A stretch of DNA of 64,000 bases from Pedobacter sp. ASV12 (GTDB lineage Bacteria > Bacteroidota > Bacteroidia > Sphingobacteriales > Sphingobacteriaceae): the NCBI RefSeq assembly GCF_016429155.1, contig NZ_JAELUC010000005.1:1-64000 (forward strand), in the 5' to 3' direction. Below are positions 8,937 through 18,016 of the stretch, piece by piece (position 1 is the stretch's first letter; every line of letters begins with the position of its first letter). The notes beneath the pieces are model-generated. The model saw only the letters and a program-made list of their open reading frames with translations, made no database searches and was not told the DNA's origin. The position numbers and the translations under genes are program-made.

Positions 8937-11900
8937 TTATGCTTTATCATATAACCAAACCCTTAACAAAGAAATCAACTGATCAACATCAACGGGCTTC
9001 GAGATGTAATCGGAGGCTCCGGCAGCGATGCATTTTTCACGATCGCCCATCATCGCCTTGGCGGTAACCGCCAAAATCGGCAGCTGTTTGTAGCCGGCCA
9101 TGGCCCTAATGGCCCTGGTAGTTTCATAGCCGTCCAGTTCAGGCATCATCATATCCATCAGCACTACATCTACCTTGGGGTTTTCGTCCAGCACCTTCAG
9201 GGCTTCCTTGCCATCAATTGCCGGCAATACTTTCATCTGGTGTTGTTCCAAGGCTTTGGTTAGCGAGAAGATATTACGCACGTCATCGTCGGCAATGAGC
9301 ACGGTCTTGCCTTTAAGCACATCGTTTAAGCCACCCAGGTTATCTTTGAGCAAGGGTTTTTGTTGTTTTTCTTTTTGTTCTACCAGGTGCAGAAACAACC
9401 CGGCTTCGTCTAAAATCCGCTGGTAAGAATGGGCGGTTTTAACCACGATGGAATCCGCATATTGCTTGATGCGACTTTCTTCGCCTTTGGAGAGGTTCTT
9501 ACCGGTAAAGATAATGATCGGCAGGTTTTCCAGTCCGTCGTTCTTTTTAATGGTTTCGAGGGTTTCATAGGCATTTTTATCAGGAATACCCATATCGAGG
9601 ATAACGCAGTCTACTTCTTTTTTTTGCAGCGCCTCGATGCTTTCGCTCACATTCCGGGCAACCATGGTTTGGATGTTAGAGTTGCTCAGGAAGTAACTCA
9701 GCGCCTTGGCATGCTGTTCGTTTTCTTCAACTATAAGCACTTTTTTGGGATAACGGCTCAGCGCATCTTCCAGTTTTTCAAAAATCTGTTTCATGTGCTC
9801 GAGCGCCACGGGCTTGTTAATGAAATCGACAGCGCCTTTTAGCAGGCTTTCTTTTTTAACCGAAAGCGACGACATGATGTGCACCGGGATAGGCCTTGTT
9901 ACAGGGTTCGATTTCAGCTCTTCCATCACCTGCCAACCGTCTTTGATCGGCAATTGGATATCGAGCAAAATAGCCAGCGGGTTATACTGGTTGGCCATTT
10001 CTATGCCTACATCGCCCCTAACGGCCACAATGCCTTTGTAGTTGCGTTTACGGGTAAAATTGAGCAGGGTTTTGGCAAAGGCGGTATCATCTTCAATGAT
10101 CAGGATGACCTTGTCTTTTTCGCCAATGCTGTTGCGGTCGTCGGCTACTTCGCCTGGTATCAAATCAACGGTATAGTTTGGCAAAGGGGCCACCACAGGC
10201 TCCACATACCTAATCTTATCCTGGCTTTCGCGGTTGGCCAATTGCTCTTCCAGATAGGCCTCCTTATCTACGTAGTTGAACGGGATGGTCAGGGTAAATT
10301 CACTGCCCACGTTTTCTTCGCTTTCCAAGTAGATATCGCCACCCAGCAATTTAGCCAGCTCGCGACTGATGGAAAGCCCCAGGCCGGTACCGCCAAATTT
10401 GCGGCGGGTAGAGCCATCGGCCTGCTGAAAGGCTTCGAATACCATGCCCAACTTGTCTTTGGCAATGCCAATTCCGGTGTCTTTTACCTTAAAAACAAGG
10501 GTTTTATAGTTGAGGTTTGCCGATACGGCCAGGCTTACCTTCCCTTCGTTCGTAAACTTTAGCGCATTGGAGAGCAGGTTTTTCAAAATCTGCTCCAAGC
10601 GCATTTTATCGGTTTCGATAATGGCGGGCACCTCTTTTTCAACCTGTATTTCGAGGGCCAGTTTCCTGTCTTTGGCAATAGGCATAAACAAGGCGCGCAT
10701 ATCGGTAATTACTTCTTCTGTTTGCACTTCGGCAATATCGAGGTCCATTTTACCGGCTTCGATTTTAGAAAGATCCAGGATTTCGTCGATGAGGCTTAAA
10801 AGCCCTTGTCCCGAGCTTTGGATAACCGAGGCATATTCGGTGTATTCTTTGTCGAGCTCCTCGTTGTCGGCCATGAGCTTAGAAAGGAGCAGGATAGAAT
10901 TTAAAGGCGTACGCAGTTCGTGGCTCATGTTGGCCAAAAATTCTGATTTATAACGGGTGCTTTGCTCCAGTTCTGCTGCCTTTTGCTGGATGTCGAGGTT
11001 GCGTTCCTGAATCAGCTGGTTCTTTTCTTCGAGCAGGCTGGTACGCTCTTCCAATTCCTGGTTGCTTTGCAGCAGTTCTTCCTGCTGTACGCGCAGCTCT
11101 TCTTCCGAGGCTTGTATTTTCTGTGTTTGTGCTTCCAATTCGGCATTTAAGCCTTCGAGCTCCGAATGCTGGGCCTGTAGTTCTTCGGCTTGAGCCTGGG
11201 TTTCTTCTAAAAACTCCTGCAACTTTTTGCGGTTCTGCGCTACATGAATGGCCGTACCGATGTTGCCCGAAATGCTGTTTAAAAACTCCAGTTTACGGGG
11301 CGTATAGGTATTTAAGGAAGCCAATTCGATTACACCGATGAGTAAGCCATCGCGCTGCAGCGGAAAGGCCACTACGTTTTTGGGCTTGGTTTGGCCCGTA
11401 GCGTAGCTAATGGTAATCTCGCCTTCCGGAATTTCGTCGAGCAAAATGAGCTTGCCCATTTCCATGCACTGGCCAATCAATCCCTCGCCCATGGCAAACT
11501 GCTCTTTCATTTCGTTGCCCATTAAGGCGTAGCCTCCGGTGAGGTATAGTTTTTTATCGTCTTCTACAAGGTAAAGGGCCGCTACATGGCTTTTGGTATG
11601 TTCTACAATATTGATGAGCATATCGTTTGCCAAGGTTCTGATGTCTTTTTCGCCTACCATTTGATCGTTCAGCTTGGCAATACCCGACTGCAGCCATTCT
11701 TTGTCTTCTAAAAGCCCAAACGAATACTGCAGCGCTTCGGCCATATTGTTGAGCGAGCCGGCCAAACTGCCGAGACCATCCTTAGTAGCATCGTCCATCC
11801 TGATTTTATAGTCGCCTTTAGAAATTTGTTGGGCTATGCCCTGAATTACGTTGATCCTTTCGGCGGTTTCGTAATTGATGGTCTGCAGTTCCTGTTGCAA

Positions 11901-12530
11901 TAACTGGCGCTCGTCGAAATCCGAAGCTACCTTTCTGTAAAAGAAAATGGTAATGAGCAGCGAAAGAACGGCGGCCAGAATAATGAGCAGCGGCGTATAC
12001 CCCGCCAAGGTATTCATATCGGCGGTACGCGTGTTCAAGAGACGTCTTTCTTCGGCCTGCATATCTTTAATGATTTGCCTAACACTGTCCATGTACGATT
12101 TGCCGTCGAGCAGGTTTTTTTCGGTAACCGTACCCCCATTCATTTTTTGGTCGACGGTTTTTTCGAGAATGGTCAGCCGAGTATCCAGTATCTGTTTCAG
12201 TTCGCTTAATTTGCGTTGCTGGTAACTATTGTCTTTTGTGGTTTCTTCCAGTTGCTTAAACAGGGCGTTTACCTTTTCTTTGGCACCCATATAAGGTTGC
12301 AGGAAAACCTGGTTATTGGTTAGCAAAAAGCCTCGTTGGCCCGTTTCGGCATCTTTAAGGGTAGAGATGATGTTGTCGAGGTTGTTCATGACCTCGTTGC
12401 TATGAGACACTAAATCCGATGACTTGATGAGATTCCTGATGCTCACGTACGAAGCCAAAGAGCTCAGGATGAGAATAAGCAGCGACAGGCCCAGACCTAA
12501 TCGGAGGTTACTTTTAAGAGATAATTTCAT
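8937..12530 (-). CDS. Hybrid histidine kinase: CHASE3-HAMP-GAF-coiled coil-HisKA-HATPase-REC-REC-REC
   Basis: A 1197-residue membrane sensor kinase. Order: TM helix (about 10-30), periplasmic CHASE3 domain (about 40-170, with ETGQRGFLLT), second TM (about 175-197), HAMP (about 200-275), GAF (about 285-430, with GEGLIGQCMEMGK), a long Gln/Glu-rich coiled coil (about 430-525), HisKA with the phospho-His in MSHELRTPLN, HATPase with NLLSNALKF and GTGLGLSIS, then three receivers. Acceptor Asp residues lie in LLDIQLPIKDG, ILDMGIPDK and LMDMMMPELDG. It should sense an extracytoplasmic cue and relay phosphate to the single receivers. The Gln/Glu coil is a possible substrate for the operon's CheR/CheB pair (inference). 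The 1197-residue length suits this architecture. Confidence 0.95.
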   Translation of the reverse strand: MKLSLKSNLRLGLGLSLLILILSSLASYVSIRNLIKSSDLVSHSNEVMNNLDNIISTLKDAETGQRGFLLTNNQVFLQPYMGAKEKVNALFKQLEETTKDNSYQQRKLSELKQILDTRLTILEKTVDQKMNGGTVTEKNLLDGKSYMDSVRQIIKDMQAEERRLLNTRTADMNTLAGYTPLLIILAAVLSLLITIFFYRKVASDFDERQLLQQELQTINYETAERINVIQGIAQQISKGDYKIRMDDATKDGLGSLAGSLNNMAEALQYSFGLLEDKEWLQSGIAKLNDQMVGEKDIRTLANDMLINIVEHTKSHVAALYLVEDDKKLYLTGGYALMGNEMKEQFAMGEGLIGQCMEMGKLILLDEIPEGEITISYATGQTKPKNVVAFPLQRDGLLIGVIELASLNTYTPRKLEFLNSISGNIGTAIHVAQNRKKLQEFLEETQAQAEELQAQHSELEGLNAELEAQTQKIQASEEELRVQQEELLQSNQELEERTSLLEEKNQLIQERNLDIQQKAAELEQSTRYKSEFLANMSHELRTPLNSILLLSKLMADNEELDKEYTEYASVIQSSGQGLLSLIDEILDLSKIEAGKMDLDIAEVQTEEVITDMRALFMPIAKDRKLALEIQVEKEVPAIIETDKMRLEQILKNLLSNALKFTNEGKVSLAVSANLNYKTLVFKVKDTGIGIAKDKLGMVFEAFQQADGSTRRKFGGTGLGLSISRELAKLLGGDIYLESEENVGSEFTLTIPFNYVDKEAYLEEQLANRESQDKIRYVEPVVAPLPNYTVDLIPGEVADDRNSIGEKDKVILIIEDDTAFAKTLLNFTRKRNYKGIVAVRGDVGIEMANQYNPLAILLDIQLPIKDGWQVMEELKSNPVTRPIPVHIMSSLSVKKESLLKGAVDFINKPVALEHMKQIFEKLEDALSRYPKKVLIVEENEQHAKALSYFLSNSNIQTMVARNVSESIEALQKKEVDCVILDMGIPDKNAYETLETIKKNDGLENLPIIIFTGKNLSKGEESRIKQYADSIVVKTAHSYQRILDEAGLFLHLVEQKEKQQKPLLKDNLGGLNDVLKGKTVLIADDDVRNIFSLTKALEQHQMKVLPAIDGKEALKVLDENPKVDVVLMDMMMPELDGYETTRAIRAMAGYKQLPILAVTAKAMMGDREKCIAAGASDYISKPVDVDQLISLLRVWLYDKA

Positions 12531-12548
12531 TAAATAGTAATTTTAGCA

Positions 12549-13670
12549 TTAAACTTCGGTTGTTGAATCGACAGGTATGATAAAGTAAAACTCTGATCCC
12601 GCTCCATAGGTGCTGTTCACGCCCACTTTTCCGCCATGGCGCCTGATAATTTCGGCCGAAATGTAAAGGCCAATGCCCAAGCCTTGAAAGCGCTGCGAGG
12701 TTTCTTCTACCCGGTAAAACTTATCGAAAACGTGGGGCAGCTGCTCGGGCGAAATGCCAATGCCCGAGTCTTTGACGGCTACATAAAGCGATCCTTCGTT
12801 TACATTTACCGTTAAATGGATCTCGCTGGTTCCGGGCGAATATTTGATGGCGTTGGTAAGAAAATTGACCAGCACCTGCTCAATACGCATCTCGTCGCCA
12901 TAGATTTCGCAACTTGCACTTCCCTTTTTGTGCACCTTAAACTCTGGGTTCGATTGGTGCATGACTTCAATCACGTTGTCGATGAGGCAATCGATGGCAA
13001 AATGCTGCTTATTGAACTTGAGCTTGCCACTTTCGATCTTAGAAATATCCAAAAGGTCGGCAATAAGGCCATTGAGCTTTTCGAGCTGTACCTGAGCCTT
13101 GCCCAAATGCTTTTTAACGGTTTCGATATCGCCTTTGTTTACGCTGCGCTCTAAAAGCTGTACATAGCCTTTTACGCTGGTAAGGGGCGTTTTGAGTTCG
13201 TGACTGGCAATGCTGATGAATTCGTCTTTTTTGCGTTCGGCCTCTTTCCTGAACTCGATTTCTTCGAGCAGCGATTCCTGCATTTCGTTCAGCTTCCTGC
13301 TCTGCTCGTAAATACGGTAAAAGGTTTTTACCTTGAGCAGCAACAGGTTCATATCAACCGGTTTGGTAATGTAATCGAGCCCTCCAGAAGAGTAGCCTTT
13401 GGCAATAAATTTGAACTCGGTATTCACGGCCGACAAGAAAATAATGGCAGTTTCTTTGGCCTTGCTGTAGCCCGATATAGCCTCCGCCACTTCGAAACCA
13501 TCCATACCTGGCATCTGCACGTCTAAAATAATGAGCACATAAGAGTTTTTGAGGACTTTTTTAAGTGCTTCTTCGCCAGATGAAGCGGTATCGATTTCAA
13601 AATGGTGTTTTTCCAGAACCTTTTTTAAAGAAATCAGGTTCTCTGGCGTATCGTCGACAATAAGGATCAT
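12549..13670 (-). CDS. Receiver-histidine kinase (REC-HisKA-HATPase)
   Basis: First gene of the signalling operon, transcribed towards lower coordinates. The ATG at 13670 is chosen over a TTG at 13676 because ILIVDDTPEN follows directly, as in receiver domains; this gives 373 residues. Receiver (about 1-120) has the acceptor Asp in IILDVQMPGMDGF and Lys in YITKPVD. A short coiled linker precedes HisKA (ASHELKTPLTS, about 150-215) and the HATPase (NFLTNAIKYS, DSGIGI, GLGIGLYIS, to about 370). Having no membrane segment, it is cytosolic. This inverted order (receiver first) suggests its kinase output is set by phosphorylation from another kinase, probably the CHASE3 hybrid 18 bases downstream. 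Confidence 0.93.
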   Translation of the reverse strand: MILIVDDTPENLISLKKVLEKHHFEIDTASSGEEALKKVLKNSYVLIILDVQMPGMDGFEVAEAISGYSKAKETAIIFLSAVNTEFKFIAKGYSSGGLDYITKPVDMNLLLLKVKTFYRIYEQSRKLNEMQESLLEEIEFRKEAERKKDEFISIASHELKTPLTSVKGYVQLLERSVNKGDIETVKKHLGKAQVQLEKLNGLIADLLDISKIESGKLKFNKQHFAIDCLIDNVIEVMHQSNPEFKVHKKGSASCEIYGDEMRIEQVLVNFLTNAIKYSPGTSEIHLTVNVNEGSLYVAVKDSGIGISPEQLPHVFDKFYRVEETSQRFQGLGIGLYISAEIIRRHGGKVGVNSTYGAGSEFYFIIPVDSTTEV

Positions 13671-13861
13671 TCCCAAAAATAGTTAAAGCTTGGCAACATT
13701 TGTTATGGTATGGTATTGATTTTTTAAGAAGACCAATACGAATAAAAGAGAACAAAAAACAAATGAGATTTGTTTGGATGGATTTGTAAAATATTTTATC
13801 GGCCATCCTTTAACCTATGCGAATTGTTTTTTAGCCTTAACAGATGCCCCGTTTGCAGGTT

Positions 13862-14692
13862 TTACAGGTTGGGCGAATTAAAGGTATCGCCCTGTTTCAT
13901 ATCGCCGGTATCAAAGCCTTTTTTAAACCAGTACATCCTTTGTGCCGATGTACCATGGGTAAAAGCATCGGGCACCACTTCGCCCTGGGCCTGTTTTTGG
14001 AGCTTGTCGTCGCCAATGGCGTTGGCCGCGGTCAAGGCTTCTTCCAAATCGCCGGGATCTAAGCGAAAATCTTTCAGGTTTTGGGCGTGATGTGCCCAAA
14101 GGCCGGCGTAAAAATCGGCTTGCAGCTCTAGCTTAACTGAGAGTTTGTTGTATTCTACTTCGCTCAGTCTTCTTCTGGCCTGCTCCATTTGAGCCGACAC
14201 GCCCAATAAGTTCTGAACGTGATGGCCAACTTCGTGCGCAATGACATAAGCCTGGGCAAAATCGCCAGCTGCACCGAAACGGTTTTTCAGTTCGTCGTAA
14301 AAAGAAAGATCGATGTATACTTTATGATCGCCTGGGCAATAAAACGGGCCCACAGCTGCCGTGGCTCCGCCACAAGCAGATTGCACGGCTCCATCAAACA
14401 GCTTGAGCTTCGGATATTCGTATTGCAAACCCATGGCAGCAAATTCCTGATCCCAAACCTGCTCGGTCGATTCCAAAACGCCTTTCACGAATTTCTTCTG
14501 CGGGTCGTCAGCCTTTCCTGTTTGTTCTGTAGGTGTTGTTGCGGGCATCTGGCTTACCAGCCCCGTTAAATCCTTACCAAATAGCAAACCCAGGATTACA
14601 ATAACAATCCCCACGCCGCCACCCAAGGCTACACGGCCGCCACCGCCTCTACCATCTTCAACATTATCGCTTCCTTTACCGAACCACTGCAT
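13862..14692 (-). CDS. Neutral zinc metallopeptidase, YpfJ family
   Basis: A 276-residue inner-membrane-anchored protein of the YpfJ/KPN_02809 family (PF04228). The N-terminus is Gly/Arg-rich (GRGGGGRVALGGG), followed by one TM helix (about residues 22-42). The body has the family marks SACGGATAAVGPFYCP, KVYIDLSFYDEL, the zinc motif AYVIAHEVGHHVQNLLG, and LELQADFYAGLWAHHA, where the second Glu/Asp side lies. The function is poorly known. It starts near a weakly defined intergenic region and has no obvious operon partner. Confidence 0.92.
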   Translation of the reverse strand: MQWFGKGSDNVEDGRGGGGRVALGGGVGIVIVILGLLFGKDLTGLVSQMPATTPTEQTGKADDPQKKFVKGVLESTEQVWDQEFAAMGLQYEYPKLKLFDGAVQSACGGATAAVGPFYCPGDHKVYIDLSFYDELKNRFGAAGDFAQAYVIAHEVGHHVQNLLGVSAQMEQARRRLSEVEYNKLSVKLELQADFYAGLWAHHAQNLKDFRLDPGDLEEALTAANAIGDDKLQKQAQGEVVPDAFTHGTSAQRMYWFKKGFDTGDMKQGDTFNSPNL

Positions 14693-14856
14693 AATTTCTG
14701 TTTTACGTTAAAAAAATAATGAAACAATTTTGATACCAATTTACTGATTATATCTATATCTCAAATACAGTTGGCCTCAGCGATGCAGATTTTAAAAGAC
14801 CGCCTTTCCAACGGCCTATTTAAAGTTCAGTTTTTGTAGCTGTGGCTAAAATATAT

Positions 14857-14890
14857 AACAAAAACGGCCCCAACCTCAGTTAGCGCCGTT
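14857..14890 (-). terminator. Terminator after the double-glycine peptide gene
   Basis: Read on the minus strand, AACGGC (14890-14885) pairs with GCCGTT (14868-14863) around a 16-base loop and runs into TTTT. It lies 19 bases past the stop codon of the small peptide gene, which supports that gene being a separate transcription unit. Confidence 0.6.
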
Positions 14891-14908
14891 CCGTTCATTT
14901 TTAGCGGT

Positions 14909-15103
14909 TTAATCGACCAGTTTGATTCCAAATCGGCCACCCCAAGGATCACCAATGGTCATTGCGGTCCACCTGTCCATTTCCATGTTTTTTGATCCTT
15001 GCCCAGTCCATTTCATGCCGCCCATAATTTTGCGCTGCTCTTCTTTAGTCAAAGCGGTTAGGTTGCTGGCCAGCTTTTCGAATTTATCGTCTTTGCTTTT
15101 CAT
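14909..15103 (-). CDS. Small double-glycine leader peptide, possible bacteriocin or RiPP precursor
   Basis: A 64-residue peptide starting MKSKDDKFEKLASN; a further ATG at 15130 would add MFNHLNPKT and has a better upstream purine run, so the start is open. The first ~29 residues look like a class-II/Bacteroidota peptide leader: charged and helical, with LTKEEQRKIMGG. The Gly-Gly is the usual cleavage site of C39 peptidase-exporters. The 35-residue remainder (MKWTGQGSKN to the end, IKLVD) has two Trp and several Gly but no Cys, so thioether rings are not possible. No modifying enzyme, C39 transporter or immunity gene lies within the window. It has its own terminator. The call rests on the leader motif only. 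Confidence 0.6.
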   Translation of the reverse strand: MKSKDDKFEKLASNLTALTKEEQRKIMGGMKWTGQGSKNMEMDRWTAMTIGDPWGGRFGIKLVD

Positions 15104-15190
15104 CGTTTTAGGGTTTAAGTGGTTAAACATATACCCTTACCTAACAATCGATCGGCATTTTAAGTTTTAGGCGAAAGTATTCTACACAGT

Positions 15191-16699
15191 TTAACTAAAT
15201 GCTTCCACGCCTAGCGCTATTCTTTTTTGTGTTTCGACTTTGCCCAATACGTTGGCGATATCAAATACACCCGGACCAAACTTACCTCCTACCAGCATGA
15301 TGCGCAAAGGCAGCATCAGTTCGCCGGGTTTAAATCCTTTACTTTCGGCCAGGGCCTTAAATTGGGCCTCCCAATCCGTAGCTGTGGCCCCGTCTTGTAG
15401 CCCTGCAGCAAACTCTTGGAAAAATTCGCCTTTTGCTGCCGACCATTTGGGCTTTACCGATGCCACATCATACGCAGTTGGAATTGCAAAAAAGTATGCG
15501 GCCTGCGAAGCAAAATCGCCCAAAAGCGTACAACGGTCTTTCACCATATCGATCACTTTAAGCAGATAAGCATTGTCAGCCACCTCAATGCCCAAGCTTT
15601 GCAAGTCGGTTTTAACGCTTGGCGCCAAAACTTCGGCACTGGCGGTTTTGATCCACTCGTGGTTATACCATTTGGCTTTCTCGAAATCGAATTTGGCCCC
15701 GGCTTTGCTGATCCTGTCTATCGAAAACGAAGCAATCAGTTCGCCGAGCGTAAAAATTTCCTTGTCGGTGCCATCATTCCAGCCCAACATCGCCAAGAGG
15801 TTGACGAAGGCTTCGGGCATGAAACCCATTTCCTTAAATCCCTTGGTTACATCGCCGGTTTTTGGATCGGTCCAGTTCATGGCATATACCGGAAAGCCGA
15901 GGCGGTCGCCATCGCGCTTGCTCAGTTTGCCATTGCCATCGGGTTTTAAAATCAATGGCAGGTGCGCCCACTGTGGCATACTGTCTTTCCAGCCCAGGTA
16001 TTCCCACAGTAGAATATGGATCGGCGCCGAAGGCAGCCATTCTTCGCCCCTAAAAGCGTGGCTTATTTCCATGGCCTTGTCGTCAACAACTACAGCCAAA
16101 TGATAGGTAGGCATGCCGTCGGCCTTCAATAGTACCTTATCGTCGACCAAATTGGTATCAAAACTCACTACGCCACGAATCATGTCGTTAAAAGACACCT
16201 GTTCGTTGGCCGGCATTTTAATGCGGATGGTATGTGGCGTGCCACTGGCCAGCAACTCGCTGGTTTCGGTTTGCGAAAGCGTTAGCGAATTGCGCATTTG
16301 CATACGGGTTTGCTGACCATACAAAAAGTTAGGTTGCGCACTGCGCTTTTCGTTAAGTTCTTCGGGTGTATCGAAAGCATAATAGGCATAGCCGCTGGCC
16401 ACCAATTGCTCGGCATACTGCCTGTAGCTGGGCTTGCGCTCGCTTTGGCGGTAAGGTCCAAAAGCGCCGGGGTTCTGCGGACTTTCATCGGGCGTTAGGC
16501 CACACCAGTTGAGGCAGTTGACGATGTATTCTTCGGCGCCCTCTACAAAACGGGTCTGATCGGTATCTTCAACGCGCAGGATGAAGCTGCCATTGTGCTT
16601 TTTAGCAAACAAATAATTAAATAAAGCTGTGCGTACGCCACCCAAGTGCAAGCCACCTGTTGGGCTTGGTGCAAATCTTACTCTAACTTTCTTTTCCAT
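15191..16699 (-). CDS. gltX: Glutamate--tRNA ligase
   Basis: Class I aminoacyl-tRNA synthetase of 502 residues that charges tRNA-Glu (in some lineages also tRNA-Gln). The HIGH-type motif is APSPTGGLHLGG with VRTALFNYL after it, and the KMSKS-type motif is KLSKRDG near residue 260. EDTDQTR and the C-terminal anticodon-binding helical domain follow the family pattern. A bacteroidetal promoter-like TATCTTTG lies just upstream at 16707-16714. It is transcribed alone, divergently from the histidine kinase at 16787. Confidence 0.97.
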   Translation of the reverse strand: MEKKVRVRFAPSPTGGLHLGGVRTALFNYLFAKKHNGSFILRVEDTDQTRFVEGAEEYIVNCLNWCGLTPDESPQNPGAFGPYRQSERKPSYRQYAEQLVASGYAYYAFDTPEELNEKRSAQPNFLYGQQTRMQMRNSLTLSQTETSELLASGTPHTIRIKMPANEQVSFNDMIRGVVSFDTNLVDDKVLLKADGMPTYHLAVVVDDKAMEISHAFRGEEWLPSAPIHILLWEYLGWKDSMPQWAHLPLILKPDGNGKLSKRDGDRLGFPVYAMNWTDPKTGDVTKGFKEMGFMPEAFVNLLAMLGWNDGTDKEIFTLGELIASFSIDRISKAGAKFDFEKAKWYNHEWIKTASAEVLAPSVKTDLQSLGIEVADNAYLLKVIDMVKDRCTLLGDFASQAAYFFAIPTAYDVASVKPKWSAAKGEFFQEFAAGLQDGATATDWEAQFKALAESKGFKPGELMLPLRIMLVGGKFGPGVFDIANVLGKVETQKRIALGVEAFS

Positions 16700-16706
16700 T
16701 ACAGCG

Positions 16707-16714
16707 CAAAGATA
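16707..16714 (-). promoter_or_regulatory. Putative -7 promoter element of gltX
   Basis: On the minus strand TATCTTTG fits the Bacteroidota -7 consensus TAnnTTTG, followed by CGC and, 7 bases on, the gltX ATG. A clear -33 TTG is not seen at the expected distance, so this is tentative. Confidence 0.45.
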
Positions 16715-16786
16715 TATTTTTTAGTCCGTTTACGTTTCTGTAGGTATATTTTTGATTGCTATTTTGTAATTTGCCTCCACTCCCAT

Positions 16787-18016
16787 ATGAACCCGTATCA
16801 AAAAAAGCGCCGCTGGAAATTGTTTCTCCTTATTTTTGCCATTGTAATTGGCGGAGCCTCTGTGGTTTATTCGAATTTTTTCGTGAAGAAAATGGAGCGC
16901 GAAGAAGCGGCACAGTTCCAGTTACGGCTCAAGGTACTCGAACAGCAGATGCGGGTATACGAAAACGAGCGGCTGACCGGCATTTTTGAAACCATCAAGA
17001 AAAACAATACCATGGACATCATCATTACCAAAACCGATGGTTCCATTTACCTTTGGTATGGCCTTGATACCACCAAAACCCTCTATCCGGATATCAAAAC
17101 CAAGGAATACGATTCGCTTTACTTTGCCAAGCAGTTGGCTAAAATGAAGCGGCAGCACAAGCCTGCCATGATGAAAGACCCCGACGATACGCCCCTGATT
17201 GCATATTACAAGGACTCCTTTATATTAACCCAGCTCAGGTATTTCCCTTATATCCAGCTAGGCGTAATCTTTCTCTTTCTATTAACAGCCTACGTGGCTT
17301 TTAGCTCGGCCCGCCGAGCCGAACAAGACCAGGTTTGGGTAGGTTTGGCCAAAGAAACCGCCCACCAACTGGGCACGCCCATTTCTTCGCTCATGGCCTG
17401 GGTTGAGCTCATCAAATCGAAATTTGACGCCGAAGATGATGCCCTGATTGCCGAAATGGAAAACGACATCCACCGGCTGGAAATTGTGACCGACCGTTTC
17501 TCTAAAATTGGCTCGAAACCCATCCTCGAAGACCATATCGTGTATATCGTTATTCAGAATTTTGTGGATTATTTCAAGATCCGCACTTCCGATAAGATCA
17601 ACTTTGCGGTTATCGGCGATAAACAGGTAAGGGCCATGCTCAGCATCCCCTTGTTTGACTGGGTGATTGAAAACCTGCTCAAAAATGCAGCTAACGCCAT
17701 CGAAAACGAAGGCAACATTACCATTAACATTATCGAAAACCTGGCTAAGGAGGAAGTGTTTATCGATGTAACCGATACCGGTCGGGGCATTCAGCGCTCG
17801 AGGTTCGACACCGTTTTCCAGCCGGGCTATACCACCCGCAAAAGGGGCTGGGGCTTGGGCCTTTCGCTAACCAAGAGGATCATCGAAAACTACCACCGCG
17901 GACAGATTTTTGTAAAGGAATCGGAACTGGGCAAGGGCACCACATTCAGGATTGTATTAAAAAGCAGCATAACTTATGAACCGACCACAAACACAGGAAT
18001 ACCCCGAGTGGTATGA
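16787..18016 (+). CDS. Membrane sensor histidine kinase
   Basis: A 409-residue kinase. The ATG at 16787 (MNPYQKKRRWKLF) is chosen over 16646 because it opens directly into the first TM helix (about 12-30), and the earlier start would overlap gltX. A periplasmic sensing segment (about 35-150) is followed by a second TM (about 155-178). The H-box AKETAHQLGTPISS carries the phospho-His, with N-box NLLKNAANAIENEG, G1 DTGRGI and G2 GWGLGLSLT. The DHp is of the HQLGTPIS type common in Bacteroidota. No cognate response regulator adjoins it. Its 3' end overlaps the DinB gene by 41 bases, which suggests one transcript. Confidence 0.9.
   Translation: MNPYQKKRRWKLFLLIFAIVIGGASVVYSNFFVKKMEREEAAQFQLRLKVLEQQMRVYENERLTGIFETIKKNNTMDIIITKTDGSIYLWYGLDTTKTLYPDIKTKEYDSLYFAKQLAKMKRQHKPAMMKDPDDTPLIAYYKDSFILTQLRYFPYIQLGVIFLFLLTAYVAFSSARRAEQDQVWVGLAKETAHQLGTPISSLMAWVELIKSKFDAEDDALIAEMENDIHRLEIVTDRFSKIGSKPILEDHIVYIVIQNFVDYFKIRTSDKINFAVIGDKQVRAMLSIPLFDWVIENLLKNAANAIENEGNITINIIENLAKEEVFIDVTDTGRGIQRSRFDTVFQPGYTTRKRGWGLGLSLTKRIIENYHRGQIFVKESELGKGTTFRIVLKSSITYEPTTNTGIPRVV

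Noticed and set aside
9879..10562. A 227-codon open frame on the plus strand
   Set aside because: It lies wholly inside the hybrid kinase on the other strand, whose domains are unambiguous.
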